A stretch of 5,180 nt of DNA from an uncultured Bacillota bacterium. Its GTDB lineage: Bacteria; Bacillota; Clostridia; Peptostreptococcales; Anaerovoracaceae. The notes below the pieces were generated by a model that saw only the letters and a list, made by a program, of their open reading frames with translations, had not been told where the DNA came from and did no database searches. Location: NCBI GenBank assembly GCA_947302945.1, contig CAMYWZ010000100.1:1-5180 (forward strand). The letters run 5' to 3'. Positions within the stretch are counted from its first letter, which is position 1, and each line of letters opens with the position of its first letter. The translations under genes were made by a program, and so were the position numbers. Below are positions 1 through 5,180 of the stretch, piece by piece.

Positions 1-1606
1 GCACGCCCTTGAGGGTCGGGTCGTGGGACAGGGACAGGTGGGTCTTGACCATCATCGTGCAGTAATCTGCGTACTTCGGGTCTTTCTCGAAGCGCTCTGC
101 CTTTTCGAGGGCGAGAGGAGCCCAGTCGACGCCGTCGGCACCGTAGACTTCCTTGGCGATGAGTTCAACACGCTTTCTGAGCGGAGTGTCGAGCTCGTAG
201 AGGTACTTGATCGGGCTGTTCTCAGCTTCGTTGCAAGCGTCGATAACAGCTTCGGCAAGCTCTACTGCGCCTTCGCCGCCATACTGCCAGTGCTCGGACA
301 GTGCGCAGCGTACGTTTCTCTCCTTGCAGAGCTTCCTGAGGAGCTCTACTTCCCTGTCGGTATCGGTGTAGAACTTGTTGATGCAGACTACGGGGATTAT
401 GCCGCTCTTCGTAACGTTCTTGACGTGGTGGAAGAGGTTCTCGCAGCCTTTTTCAAGCAGCTCGAGGTTCTCCTCGGTGTATTCCTTGGGAAGAGGTCTT
501 CCGGGAACGACAGCCGGGCCGCCGCCGTGCATCTTGAGAGCTCTGATAGTAGCAACTACTACGGAGCAGTGCGGCTTGAGGCCGGAGAGTCTGCACTTTA
601 CGTTCCAGAACTTCTCGAAGCCGATGTCTGCAGCGAAGCCGGACTCAGTTACGTGATAGTCGAAGAGCTTGAGTGCGAGCCTGTCGCCGATGATGGAGCT
701 CTGTCCGATAGCGATGTTCGCGAACGGGCCTGCGTGTACGAGGCAGGGCTGATGCTCTACGGTGTAGCAGAGGGTCGGGTTGATGGTGTTGCGCATCCAT
801 GCAGTCATGGCGCCTGCAACTTCCAGATCTTCTGCGGTGACAGGATTGCCCTTCTTGTCGTATGCAAGAACGATGTCGCCTATCCTCTTGCGGAGGTCGG
901 GGAGGTCTCTTGCTACGGCGAGGATAGCCATAAGCTCGGAGGATACTGCGATGTTGGTGCGGGTGGTCATTCTGTAACCATCCATCTTGCCCTCACCAAG
1001 GCCTATCTCCATCTTGCGGAGAGCCTGGCAGCAGAAGTCCATTACGAAGTTCCACTCGATCCTCTCGGGGTCGATGTCGAGCCTCTTGAGGCCGATCTGT
1101 GCAAGACGCGCATCGTCATAGTTGCGCTCGTGCTGCATGCGGGCATTGAGGGCGACCATTCCGAGGTTATGTGCGTTCATGATGTCGTTGATGTCACCGG
1201 TGAGTCCGAGAGAGAATTCGGTCATCGGGATGAGCAGAGCGTTTCCGCCGCCTGCTGCGGTACCCTTAACGTTCATGGTCGGGCCGCCGGAAGGCTGCCT
1301 GAGGCATCCGCCTACGTTCTTTCCGAGAACGCCGAGACCTTCGATGAGTCCGAGGCTCGTGGTGGACTTTCCTTCTCCGAGCGGAGTCGGGGTGATAGCG
1401 GTGACTTCGATGAACTTTCCGTCCGGCTTATCCTTCAGACGGTTCATGATCTTGATGAAGTCGAGCTTCGGGGTCTTTCCGAAGGGGATGATCTCATCGG
1501 GGAGAAGTCCCATTTTTTCTCTGAACCAGTCTACGGACGGAAGCTCCTTCATTGCTTCTTCCGCGATCTGCCAGTCTTTGTACTTGGTGGGATCGAGTTT
1601 AGCCAT
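1..1606 (-). CDS. fhs: Formate--tetrahydrofolate ligase (formyl-THF synthetase), divergent form, 3' end cut by window edge
   Basis: Catalyses formate + THF + ATP to 10-formyl-THF + ADP + Pi in the cytoplasm; it can run in reverse to make ATP when methyl groups are oxidised. The visible 535 residues include a P-loop, [10 protein letters not shown], at about 73-82 and the family signature [12 protein letters not shown] at 351-362. The segment HAGPFANIA (291-299) and the region around EVYGADGV (486-493) also fit the family. The other signature (family form GIKGGAAGGGY) is altered here to [11 protein letters not shown] (112-122) and followed by an unusual [19 protein letters not shown] stretch. 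The protein is therefore a divergent Fhs. The ATG at 1606 is preceded by AAGGAGG (1614-1620) with 7 nt spacing. No stop is reached by base 1; from family length I infer roughly 20-60 C-terminal residues lie outside. It follows the corrinoid protein gene by 47 nt on the same strand with no terminator seen, so cotranscription is likely. Family assignment is firm; direction of catalysis is inference. Confidence 0.95.
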   Translation of the reverse strand, partial: MAKLDPTKYKDWQIAEEAMKELPSVDWFREKMGLLPDEIIPFGKTPKLDFIKIMNRLKDKPDGKFIEVTAITPTPLGEGKSTTSLGLIEGLGVLGKNVGGCLRQPSGGPTMNVKGTAAGGGNALLIPMTEFSLGLTGDINDIMNAHNLGMVALNARMQHERNYDDARLAQIGLKRLDIDPERIEWNFVMDFCCQALRKMEIGLGEGKMDGYRMTTRTNIAVSSELMAILAVARDLPDLRKRIGDIVLAYDKKGNPVTAEDLEVAGAMTAWMRNTINPTLCYTVEHQPCLVHAGPFANIAIGQSSIIGDRLALKLFDYHVTESGFAADIGFEKFWNVKCRLSGLKPHCSVVVATIRALKMHGGGPAVVPGRPLPKEYTEENLELLEKGCENLFHHVKNVTKSGIIPVVCINKFYTDTDREVELLRKLCKERNVRCALSEHWQYGGEGAVELAEAVIDACNEAENSPIKYLYELDTPLRKRVELIAKEVYGADGVDWAPLALEKAERFEKDPKYADYCTMMVKTHLSLSHDPTLKGV

Positions 1607-1653
1607 TAATAATCCTCCTTTGCTGTTATGGATCCTTTAATTATTGCTCAGCT

Positions 1654-2283
1654 TTAGAGAGATGCGAGTTCCTTTGCCTTAGCTGCAGCGGAAGCTGCGT
1701 CCGGGGTGTAGGCATCTGCGCCGATCTCGTCTGCGAACGCCTGGGTGATGGGAGCACCGCCGACCATGATCTTGACCTGGTCCTTGCAGCCAGCGTCGAT
1801 CAGGCACTTTACGGTGTTTCTCATGGATTCCATAGTAGTGGTCAGAAGAGCGGAAACGCCGACGACCTTGCAGTCGGGGTTAGCCTTGACAGCTTCTACG
1901 AACTTCTCGGCCGGTACGTCGATACCAAGGTCGATGACTTCGAATCCGGCGGCTTCGATCATGATGCCGACGAGGTTCTTGCCTATGTCGTGGAGGTCGC
2001 CGGCTACGGTTCCGAGAACGTACTTGCCGTACTTGCCTACAGCGTCGCCTGCGAGCAGCGGCTTGATGGTGGCAACACCGCGCTGCATGGTCTTTGCTGC
2101 TACGAGCATTTCAGGAACGTAGATCTCGTTGTTCTGGAACTTGGTTCCTACGATGTCCATTGCAGCCATCATGCTGTCGAGGATATCGTCCGGGGATGCG
2201 CCGTTGTCAAGAGCTTCCTGAACTGTGGGCTGGATGAGCTTAAGCTTTCCTCTTACTACTACGTCTTTTACACTTTCGATCAT
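1654..2283 (-). CDS. Corrinoid (B12-binding) methyl-carrier protein, MtbC/MttC-like
   Basis: A 209-residue protein of the usual length for the small corrinoid subunit of three-component methyltransferase systems. It carries a methyl group on cobalt between a substrate-specific methyltransferase and a second methyltransferase that loads THF or another acceptor. Residues 1-85 match the helical cap domain (VQEALDNGASPDDIL, NNEIYVPEMLVAAKTM). Residues 88-209 form the Rossmann-like B12 domain with the base-off/His-on signature DxHxxG at D96-H98-G101 (GDLHDIGKN), SxL at S144-L146, and VGG at 174-176. H98 should be the lower cobalt ligand. The start at 2283 is chosen because TAGGAAGGAG (2291-2300) lies 7 nt upstream and the protein begins in the typical way (MIESVKDVVV). 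A longer in-frame start at 2394 would add 37 non-family residues. It is the first gene of a leftward unit with fhs. The substrate (methylamine, betaine, methoxy-aromatic or other) cannot be read from this subunit. Confidence 0.94.
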   Translation of the reverse strand: MIESVKDVVVRGKLKLIQPTVQEALDNGASPDDILDSMMAAMDIVGTKFQNNEIYVPEMLVAAKTMQRGVATIKPLLAGDAVGKYGKYVLGTVAGDLHDIGKNLVGIMIEAAGFEVIDLGIDVPAEKFVEAVKANPDCKVVGVSALLTTTMESMRNTVKCLIDAGCKDQVKIMVGGAPITQAFADEIGADAYTPDAASAAAKAKELASL

Positions 2284-2290
2284 TTTTTTT

Positions 2291-2300
2291 CTCCTTCCTA
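2291..2300 (-). promoter_or_regulatory. Ribosome binding site that fixes the corrinoid protein start
   Basis: On the minus strand TAGGAAGGAG precedes the ATG at 2283 by 7 nt, all adenines. This supports the 209-residue form over the longer in-frame reading from 2394, whose extra codons lie in the leader. Confidence 0.85.
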
Positions 2301-2324
2301 GAATAACGATCTTTGAGGTCCTTA

Positions 2325-2375
2325 CCCTCTTGCCGCCGAAGACTCGTCCACTGTCTTTCGGACTGCGGGATAGGG
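2325..2375 (-). other. Predicted folded element in the 5' leader of the corrinoid protein/fhs mRNA
   Basis: Read on the minus strand, nested complementary segments could form one long imperfect hairpin. The outer stem is CCCT/AGGG (2372-2375 with 2325-2328). An internal loop of 3 and 4 nt follows, then CCGC/GCGG (2365-2368 with 2333-2336), a 4-nt bulge at 2361-2364, and a stem CGAAAGAC/GTCTTCG with one bulged A (2353-2360 with 2337-2343). The apical loop is 9 nt (2344-2352). It would sit in the untranslated leader between the predicted promoter (2417-2451) and the ribosome binding site (2291-2300). I see no run of U after it, so it is not a typical intrinsic terminator. I do not recognise a known riboswitch class. 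Folding was judged by eye only. Confidence 0.4.
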
Positions 2376-2384
2376 ACAAAACGA

Positions 2385-2400
2385 AACAGTCCATACTGTT
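2385..2400. repeat. Perfect inverted repeat AACAGT-N4-ACTGTT near the leftward transcript start
   Basis: Perfect 6-4-6 palindrome with spacer CCAT. It lies about 17-30 nt downstream of the predicted leftward -10 elements, so it is probably in the first part of the leader. It could be a short RNA hairpin or an additional protein-binding site; its arms differ from those of the two TTGTAR palindromes. Confidence 0.45.
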
Positions 2401-2416
2401 CCTTTTTACATCTGCT

Positions 2417-2451
2417 ATTATACATTATCCGAATGCCAAAATCATTGTAAA
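2417..2451 (-). promoter_or_regulatory. Predicted sigma-A-type promoter for the corrinoid protein-fhs unit
   Basis: On the minus strand TTTACA (2446-2451, 5 of 6 to TTGACA) is 16 nt from GATAAT (2424-2429, 5 of 6 to TATAAT). A perfect TATAAT also lies at 2417-2422, but its -35 at 17 nt spacing is poor (ATGATT, 2440-2445). Either choice puts the transcript start near 2405-2417 and gives a leader of about 120-135 nt before the ATG at 2283. The -35 lies inside the palindrome at 2444-2461, which suggests repression, or regulated access, at this site. Confidence 0.5.
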
Positions 2452-2461
2452 AAGTTACAAT
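2444..2461. promoter_or_regulatory. Candidate operator 1: perfect palindrome ATTGTAA-N4-TTACAAT
   Basis: A perfect 7-4-7 inverted repeat with spacer AAAG. Its core TTGTAA-N4-TTACAA has the same geometry and nearly the same arms as the palindrome at 2568-2583. It covers the predicted -35 (2446-2451) of the leftward promoter. The dyad fits a dimeric helix-turn-helix regulator; the PucR-type protein encoded at 2641-4200 is the obvious candidate by position, but binding is inference. Confidence 0.6.
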
Positions 2462-2547
2462 AATGTAGTTTTTTTAGTGTGCCAGCCGACCCGATTTCAG
2501 CCCGTTTTATAAATATATTGAACAATTGACTGTGAAGAAAGTGTGAA

Positions 2548-2576
2548 TTGGTCATTATTTTTTTATGTTGTAGAAT
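2548..2576 (+). promoter_or_regulatory. Predicted promoter for the regulator-acetyltransferase-serine lyase unit
   Basis: TTGGTC (2548-2553, a weak -35 matching 3 of 6) is separated by 17 nt from TAGAAT (2571-2576, 5 of 6 to TATAAT). Transcription would start near 2583 and give a leader of about 58 nt. The -10 lies within the palindrome at 2568-2583, which fits autoregulation. The weak -35 makes the assignment tentative. Confidence 0.45.
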
Positions 2577-2583
2577 CCTACAA
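2568..2583. promoter_or_regulatory. Candidate operator 2: palindrome TTGTAG-N4-CTACAA
   Basis: A perfect 6-4-6 inverted repeat with spacer AATC, the second copy of the TTGTAR-N4-YTACAA pattern; the centres of the two copies are 123 bp apart. It overlaps the predicted -10 (2571-2576) of the rightward promoter. A further TTGTAA half-site lies at 2592-2597 without a clean partner. Confidence 0.6.
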
Positions 2584-2628
2584 AAAAATGCTTGTAAAAA
2601 AGTGATAATTGTCATAAGCTATATATAC

Positions 2629-2633
2629 AGGAG
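2629..2633 (+). promoter_or_regulatory. Ribosome binding site fixing the PucR-type regulator start
   Basis: AGGAG lies 7 nt before the ATG at 2641. The frame stays open upstream to an ATG at 2548, but that start has no such site and lies before the predicted -10, so 2641 is preferred. Confidence 0.8.
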
Positions 2634-2640
2634 TAGAAAC

Positions 2641-4200
2641 ATGGAACTGACATTAAACACACTGCTGGATGAGCTGGAAAGCTGCAATCCGGTATGCTAC
2701 ATCAAGAACAGGAACAAGTCCTTCCGCGGCGTTACGCTTCTTACCGCCGACCCCTCGGACCTGGACAGCGACAGGCTCATAGTCTGCAGGCTTTCCCTTC
2801 TTCTTTCGAATCCCGCCGTCAAGGACGAATGCTGCGTTGCCGCCGTCATCGACACGGATCTTCCGAAAAGCATGTCCAAAATGCACAACGTCATCCTTTT
2901 CGATACTGACATGAGTGCCGTGGATTTCTTCATCTACGTGCAGAACATCTTCGAAAAGTATTTCGACTGGTGCGCCCTGATGGACGAATACCTGATAAGG
3001 AACCGGACGATACAGGAGATCCTTTCGCTTTCCGAAAAAGTCATAGGCAACTACATAACCATCTCGGATTCGGCCTTTTCTCTTGTGGCCTACACACAAG
3101 GCCTCGTGTGCGACGACCCGCTCACCGTAAACCTTGTCACCAAGGGCTACCACGATCAGGACGCGATCAGCCTTTTCAGCAGGCACAATCTGCTCGACTA
3201 CTGGCGCGACGCTGTCGACATATACGAGAAGAACGCCGGCGGCATAACGAAATACCCCATGCTCGGCAAGGTCATCCACTACAACAATTCGTACTTTGCC
3301 CACGTAGTCATGCTCTGCGACAAGCGTCCGCTCACACCGGGCCTTAAGGATGTGTTCAAGATCCTGATCGACCACCTGATGGTATGCTTCGAAAGGCAGT
3401 GGATAGACAACAACCAGATGCCCCACGTCTACGACAGCCTCCTTCTGGAAATGCTTTCGTCCGACACCATCCCCCAGGACGTGATCAACGCCCGCGCCAG
3501 GAACGCAGGGATCCCGGTAAAGGGCACGTTCTGGCTCGTGAAGGTATCCACGGACGACCAGACAGGCATCATGCTGCAGCGCCTGAGCCAGGAGCTTTCG
3601 GCAAAGCTTCCGGGCTCGAGGGTCACCCTCAGCAAAGACATTCTTATAGGCCTCATCTGCAACAAGAACGGCAATGCCCCGGAGCATATGATGCAGGACC
3701 TGCAGGAGACCATGCAGCGCTACGAATCCTGCTGCGGCATAAGCGATCCTTTCGATTCCCTGAGCATGATCAAGACCGCCGGCGAACAGGCAAGCATAGC
3801 CTTAAGCTGCGCGAAGCGCGGCACAGAGCCGGAATTCTCGGTCGGAAGCCTTGAAATGATACCCCGCGTCAGGAAATTCGGAGCCGTATACCCCAGATAC
3901 ATGCTCACGGCAAGCAGCGACATACTGCGCACAGCGGCAAGCACCAAGGCTTCGCGCGCCCTGAAAACACTGGCGGAGCACGACGCGAAGCACGGCACCA
4001 ACAACCTGAAGCTCCTGTTCGTCTACCTCACCAACGAGCGCAAGGCTTCGGACACGGCAAAGATCATGCACATGCACAGAAACAACGTCATCTACAGGGT
4101 CGGCAAAATAGCCGACATGATAAACATGGATCTTTCGGACAGCGGCGTAAGGTTCCGCCTGCTGCTGGCTTATGAGATCTACCGCGGAAAGGAGCAGTAA
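2641..4200 (+). CDS. PucR/CdaR-type transcriptional regulator
   Basis: A 519-residue cytoplasmic regulator with no membrane segment seen. The C-terminus (about 457-515) matches the PucR C-terminal helix-turn-helix family: LLFVYLTNERKASDTAKIM, then the recognition-helix region HMHRNNVIYRVGKI, then DLSDSGVRFRLLLAYEI. Residues about 290-393 (from GIPVKGTFWLVKV to ASIALSCAKR) correspond to the GGDEF-like middle domain of CdaR-type proteins, without a catalytic GGDEF motif. Residues about 126-240 (EILSLSEKVIGNYITISDS, then LVAYT) resemble a PAS/GAF-like sensing segment seen in clostridial members; the ligand is unknown. The first ~120 residues are a further putative sensor region. It is divergent from the corrinoid protein gene and flanked by paired palindromes, so it probably controls that unit and itself. 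It ends in TAATG, overlapping the next gene by one base. Family assignment is firm; the regulated genes and effector are inferred. Confidence 0.9.
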   Translation: MELTLNTLLDELESCNPVCYIKNRNKSFRGVTLLTADPSDLDSDRLIVCRLSLLLSNPAVKDECCVAAVIDTDLPKSMSKMHNVILFDTDMSAVDFFIYVQNIFEKYFDWCALMDEYLIRNRTIQEILSLSEKVIGNYITISDSAFSLVAYTQGLVCDDPLTVNLVTKGYHDQDAISLFSRHNLLDYWRDAVDIYEKNAGGITKYPMLGKVIHYNNSYFAHVVMLCDKRPLTPGLKDVFKILIDHLMVCFERQWIDNNQMPHVYDSLLLEMLSSDTIPQDVINARARNAGIPVKGTFWLVKVSTDDQTGIMLQRLSQELSAKLPGSRVTLSKDILIGLICNKNGNAPEHMMQDLQETMQRYESCCGISDPFDSLSMIKTAGEQASIALSCAKRGTEPEFSVGSLEMIPRVRKFGAVYPRYMLTASSDILRTAASTKASRALKTLAEHDAKHGTNNLKLLFVYLTNERKASDTAKIMHMHRNNVIYRVGKIADMINMDLSDSGVRFRLLLAYEIYRGKEQ

Positions 4201-5030
4201 TGTACGAAGATTTCTACCTCAACATCGAAGACAAAGACGCATATCTGAGGCGGATCGATATGGATCCGGCTGCTTTCAGACCGGATCTTGAGCATCTTAA
4301 CGAGCTTTTGTATAAGCATCACCGCCACGTGCCGTTCGACAACCTGAACGTCTGGGACAGAGCCGAACTGCCCAGCCTGGCGATACCCGATCTGTTTAAA
4401 AAGATCGTCAAAGACAGGCGCGGCGGCTACTGCTTCGAGATGAACGGGCTTTTGGAGTCGGCGCTCAGGACTCTGGGCTACGACTGCTACGGCGTCGAGA
4501 TAAGAATAGTGCGCGGAAGAGACTTCCTGCCGGCATACAGGCACAGAGCTGTGATAGTAAGGCTGGACCGAAAAAAGCTGTTCTGCGACGTGGGCCTGGG
4601 ATTCAGGTTCTTCCCCGAAGCGGCGCCGATAGGCGGGGGCTACTGCAAGTCCGGATACAAGGTGGAATGCAGGGACGGCATGTGCGAGCTGTGGGTAAAG
4701 AGTTCCCAAGGCACAGAGGAAAAGGAACTGATATTCCCGGACCGCCCGGTGCTTGCGGTAGACTATCTCAATCCCAACATCGCATGCGCGCTCGATCCCG
4801 GATCGCCTTTCAGGACAAGGCTGACCGCGGTCATTATGACTCCGGAAGGATACAGGAAGACACTGCTGGTCGACGGACCGTCGCCCGGAAAAGCAAGCAA
4901 GGACGCGCCGAAGTTCAGCGTGAACATCAAAGACGGCGCAAGGACCGTGTACGAGGAGAATTTCTGCGGCACCGCGGAGCTGACGAAGCAGCTTAAAGAA
5001 GGCTTCGGGATAAACTACGAGTGGAAGTAG
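4200..5030 (+). CDS. Arylamine N-acetyltransferase family protein
   Basis: A 276-residue protein, the usual length for the NAT family, which transfers an acyl group from acyl-CoA to arylamines, hydrazines or related acceptors through a cysteine thioester. The catalytic Cys-His-Asp triad is visible: C78 in RGGYCFEMNG, H115 in AYRHRAVIV and D130 in CDVGLG. The N-terminal part YKHHRHVPFDNLNV (38-51) matches the family HxxxxPFENL region. No signal peptide or membrane segment is seen. Its ATG overlaps the regulator stop in TAATG, with AAAGGAG (4188-4194) 5 nt upstream inside the regulator gene, so translation is probably coupled. The native substrate is unknown; family members range from drug-detoxifying enzymes to amide synthases in biosynthetic clusters. 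H115 sits in YRHR rather than the more common TH context, so the exact substrate pocket may differ. Confidence 0.9.
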   Translation: MYEDFYLNIEDKDAYLRRIDMDPAAFRPDLEHLNELLYKHHRHVPFDNLNVWDRAELPSLAIPDLFKKIVKDRRGGYCFEMNGLLESALRTLGYDCYGVEIRIVRGRDFLPAYRHRAVIVRLDRKKLFCDVGLGFRFFPEAAPIGGGYCKSGYKVECRDGMCELWVKSSQGTEEKELIFPDRPVLAVDYLNPNIACALDPGSPFRTRLTAVIMTPEGYRKTLLVDGPSPGKASKDAPKFSVNIKDGARTVYEENFCGTAELTKQLKEGFGINYEWK

Positions 5031-5042
5031 CTTTGCTTTCGC

Positions 5043-5046
5043 GGAG
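5043..5046 (+). promoter_or_regulatory. Ribosome binding site of the serine ammonia-lyase, ambiguous start
   Basis: GGAG is 6 nt before an in-frame TTG (5053) and 12 nt before the in-frame ATG (5059). Spacing favours TTG; codon choice and family alignment favour ATG. The ATG at 5048, in another frame, opens only a four-codon reading and is not a gene. Confidence 0.4.
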
Positions 5047-5058
5047 CATGTTTTGGGA

Positions 5059-5180
5059 ATGAAAAGCTTAACGCATCTTTACAGAATAGGCCGGGGCCCT
5101 TCGAGTTCGCACTCCATGGGTCCCGAAAGAGCTGCCCGCCTCATGAAGGAGCTTTACCCTTCGGCGGACAGTTTTAAAGT
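5059..5180 (+). CDS. L-serine ammonia-lyase (iron-sulfur serine dehydratase), N-terminal fragment cut by window edge
   Basis: Forty complete codons are visible. The segment HLYRIGRGPSSSHSMGPERA matches the N-terminal signature of iron-sulfur-dependent L-serine dehydratases (IGxGPSSSHTxGP), which convert L-serine to pyruvate and ammonia using a 4Fe-4S cluster. The Thr usual after SSSH is Ser here. The rest, including the cluster cysteines, lies outside the window, so activity cannot be judged; a related lyase/dehydratase of the same fold is possible. The ATG at 5059 gives the typical family start (MKSLTHLYRIG), but its nearest GGAG (5043-5046) is 12 nt away. An in-frame TTG at 5053 is 6 nt from that GGAG and would add only two residues. 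The gene follows the acetyltransferase stop by 28 nt on the same strand, so it is probably in the same operon. Confidence 0.78.
   Translation, partial: MKSLTHLYRIGRGPSSSHSMGPERAARLMKELYPSADSFK

Noticed and set aside
23..1609. A 528-codon open frame on the plus strand
   Set aside because: It is exactly codon-aligned and antisense to fhs. It stays open because fhs lacks the codons TTA, CTA and TCA over that span. Its translation resembles no family, while the minus strand encodes clear Fhs motifs.
1607..1653. Separate promoter or terminator between the corrinoid protein gene and fhs
   Set aside because: The 47-nt gap shows only the fhs ribosome binding site; no hairpin followed by a U run and no convincing -35/-10 pair.
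2284..2394. 37-residue N-terminal extension of the corrinoid protein
   Set aside because: The extension is basic and not family-like, lies in the putative structured leader, and the good ribosome binding site fits the start at 2283.
2284..2416. Known riboswitch (cobalamin, THF, ZTP or glycine type) before the corrinoid protein
   Set aside because: Expected from the gene functions, but I could not find the conserved core sequences of these classes and the leader is too short for a full cobalamin riboswitch.
2548..2640. 31-residue N-terminal extension of the regulator from ATG 2548
   Set aside because: It would begin upstream of the predicted -10 and cover the palindrome at 2568-2583; AGGAG before 2641 fits the shorter form.
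2653..3687. A 344-codon open frame on the minus strand
   Set aside because: Codon-aligned antisense of the PucR-type regulator, open for the same codon-use reason; no recognisable domains and no ribosome binding site noted.
4179..4709. A 176-codon open frame on the minus strand
   Set aside because: Antisense to the acetyltransferase gene, whose catalytic triad is clearly encoded on the plus strand.

Overview
The window looks like chromosomal DNA of an anaerobic Firmicute (Clostridia type). The evidence is AGGAGG-like ribosome binding sites about 7 nt before most starts, moderately GC-rich genes beside AT-rich intergenic DNA, and gene content of C1/corrinoid metabolism plus a PucR-type regulator. 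Species cannot be told from the sequence. No mobile element, tRNA, rRNA or CRISPR array was seen.

Layout: two divergent transcription units flank a 357-nt control region (2284-2640). Leftward (minus strand): a 209-residue corrinoid (B12-binding) methyl-carrier protein of the MtbC/MttC type (1654-2283), then 47 nt later a divergent formate--tetrahydrofolate ligase (Fhs; 1-1606), cut by the window edge before its C-terminus. Rightward (plus strand): a PucR/CdaR-type regulator (2641-4200), an arylamine N-acetyltransferase-like protein overlapping it by one base (4200-5030), and 28 nt later the start of an iron-sulfur L-serine ammonia-lyase (5059 to the right edge).

The control region is the most interesting part. 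Two palindromes with the same architecture, TTGTAR-N4-YTACAA, lie at 2445-2460 and 2568-2583. The first overlaps the predicted -35 of the leftward promoter, the second the predicted -10 of the rightward promoter. This suggests one regulator, most simply the PucR-type protein encoded next to them, controls both units. The leftward transcript would also carry a roughly 130-nt leader with a folded element (2325-2375) that I could not match to a known riboswitch.

Inferred function: the corrinoid protein accepts a methyl group from an unidentified methylated substrate. Passed to tetrahydrofolate, that group enters the pathway in which Fhs interconverts formyl-THF and formate with ATP/ADP. The substrate-specific methyltransferase and the corrinoid:THF methyltransferase are not in the window and may lie beyond its left edge. 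How the acetyltransferase and serine ammonia-lyase relate to methyl metabolism is unclear; serine breakdown is at least adjacent to C1 metabolism.
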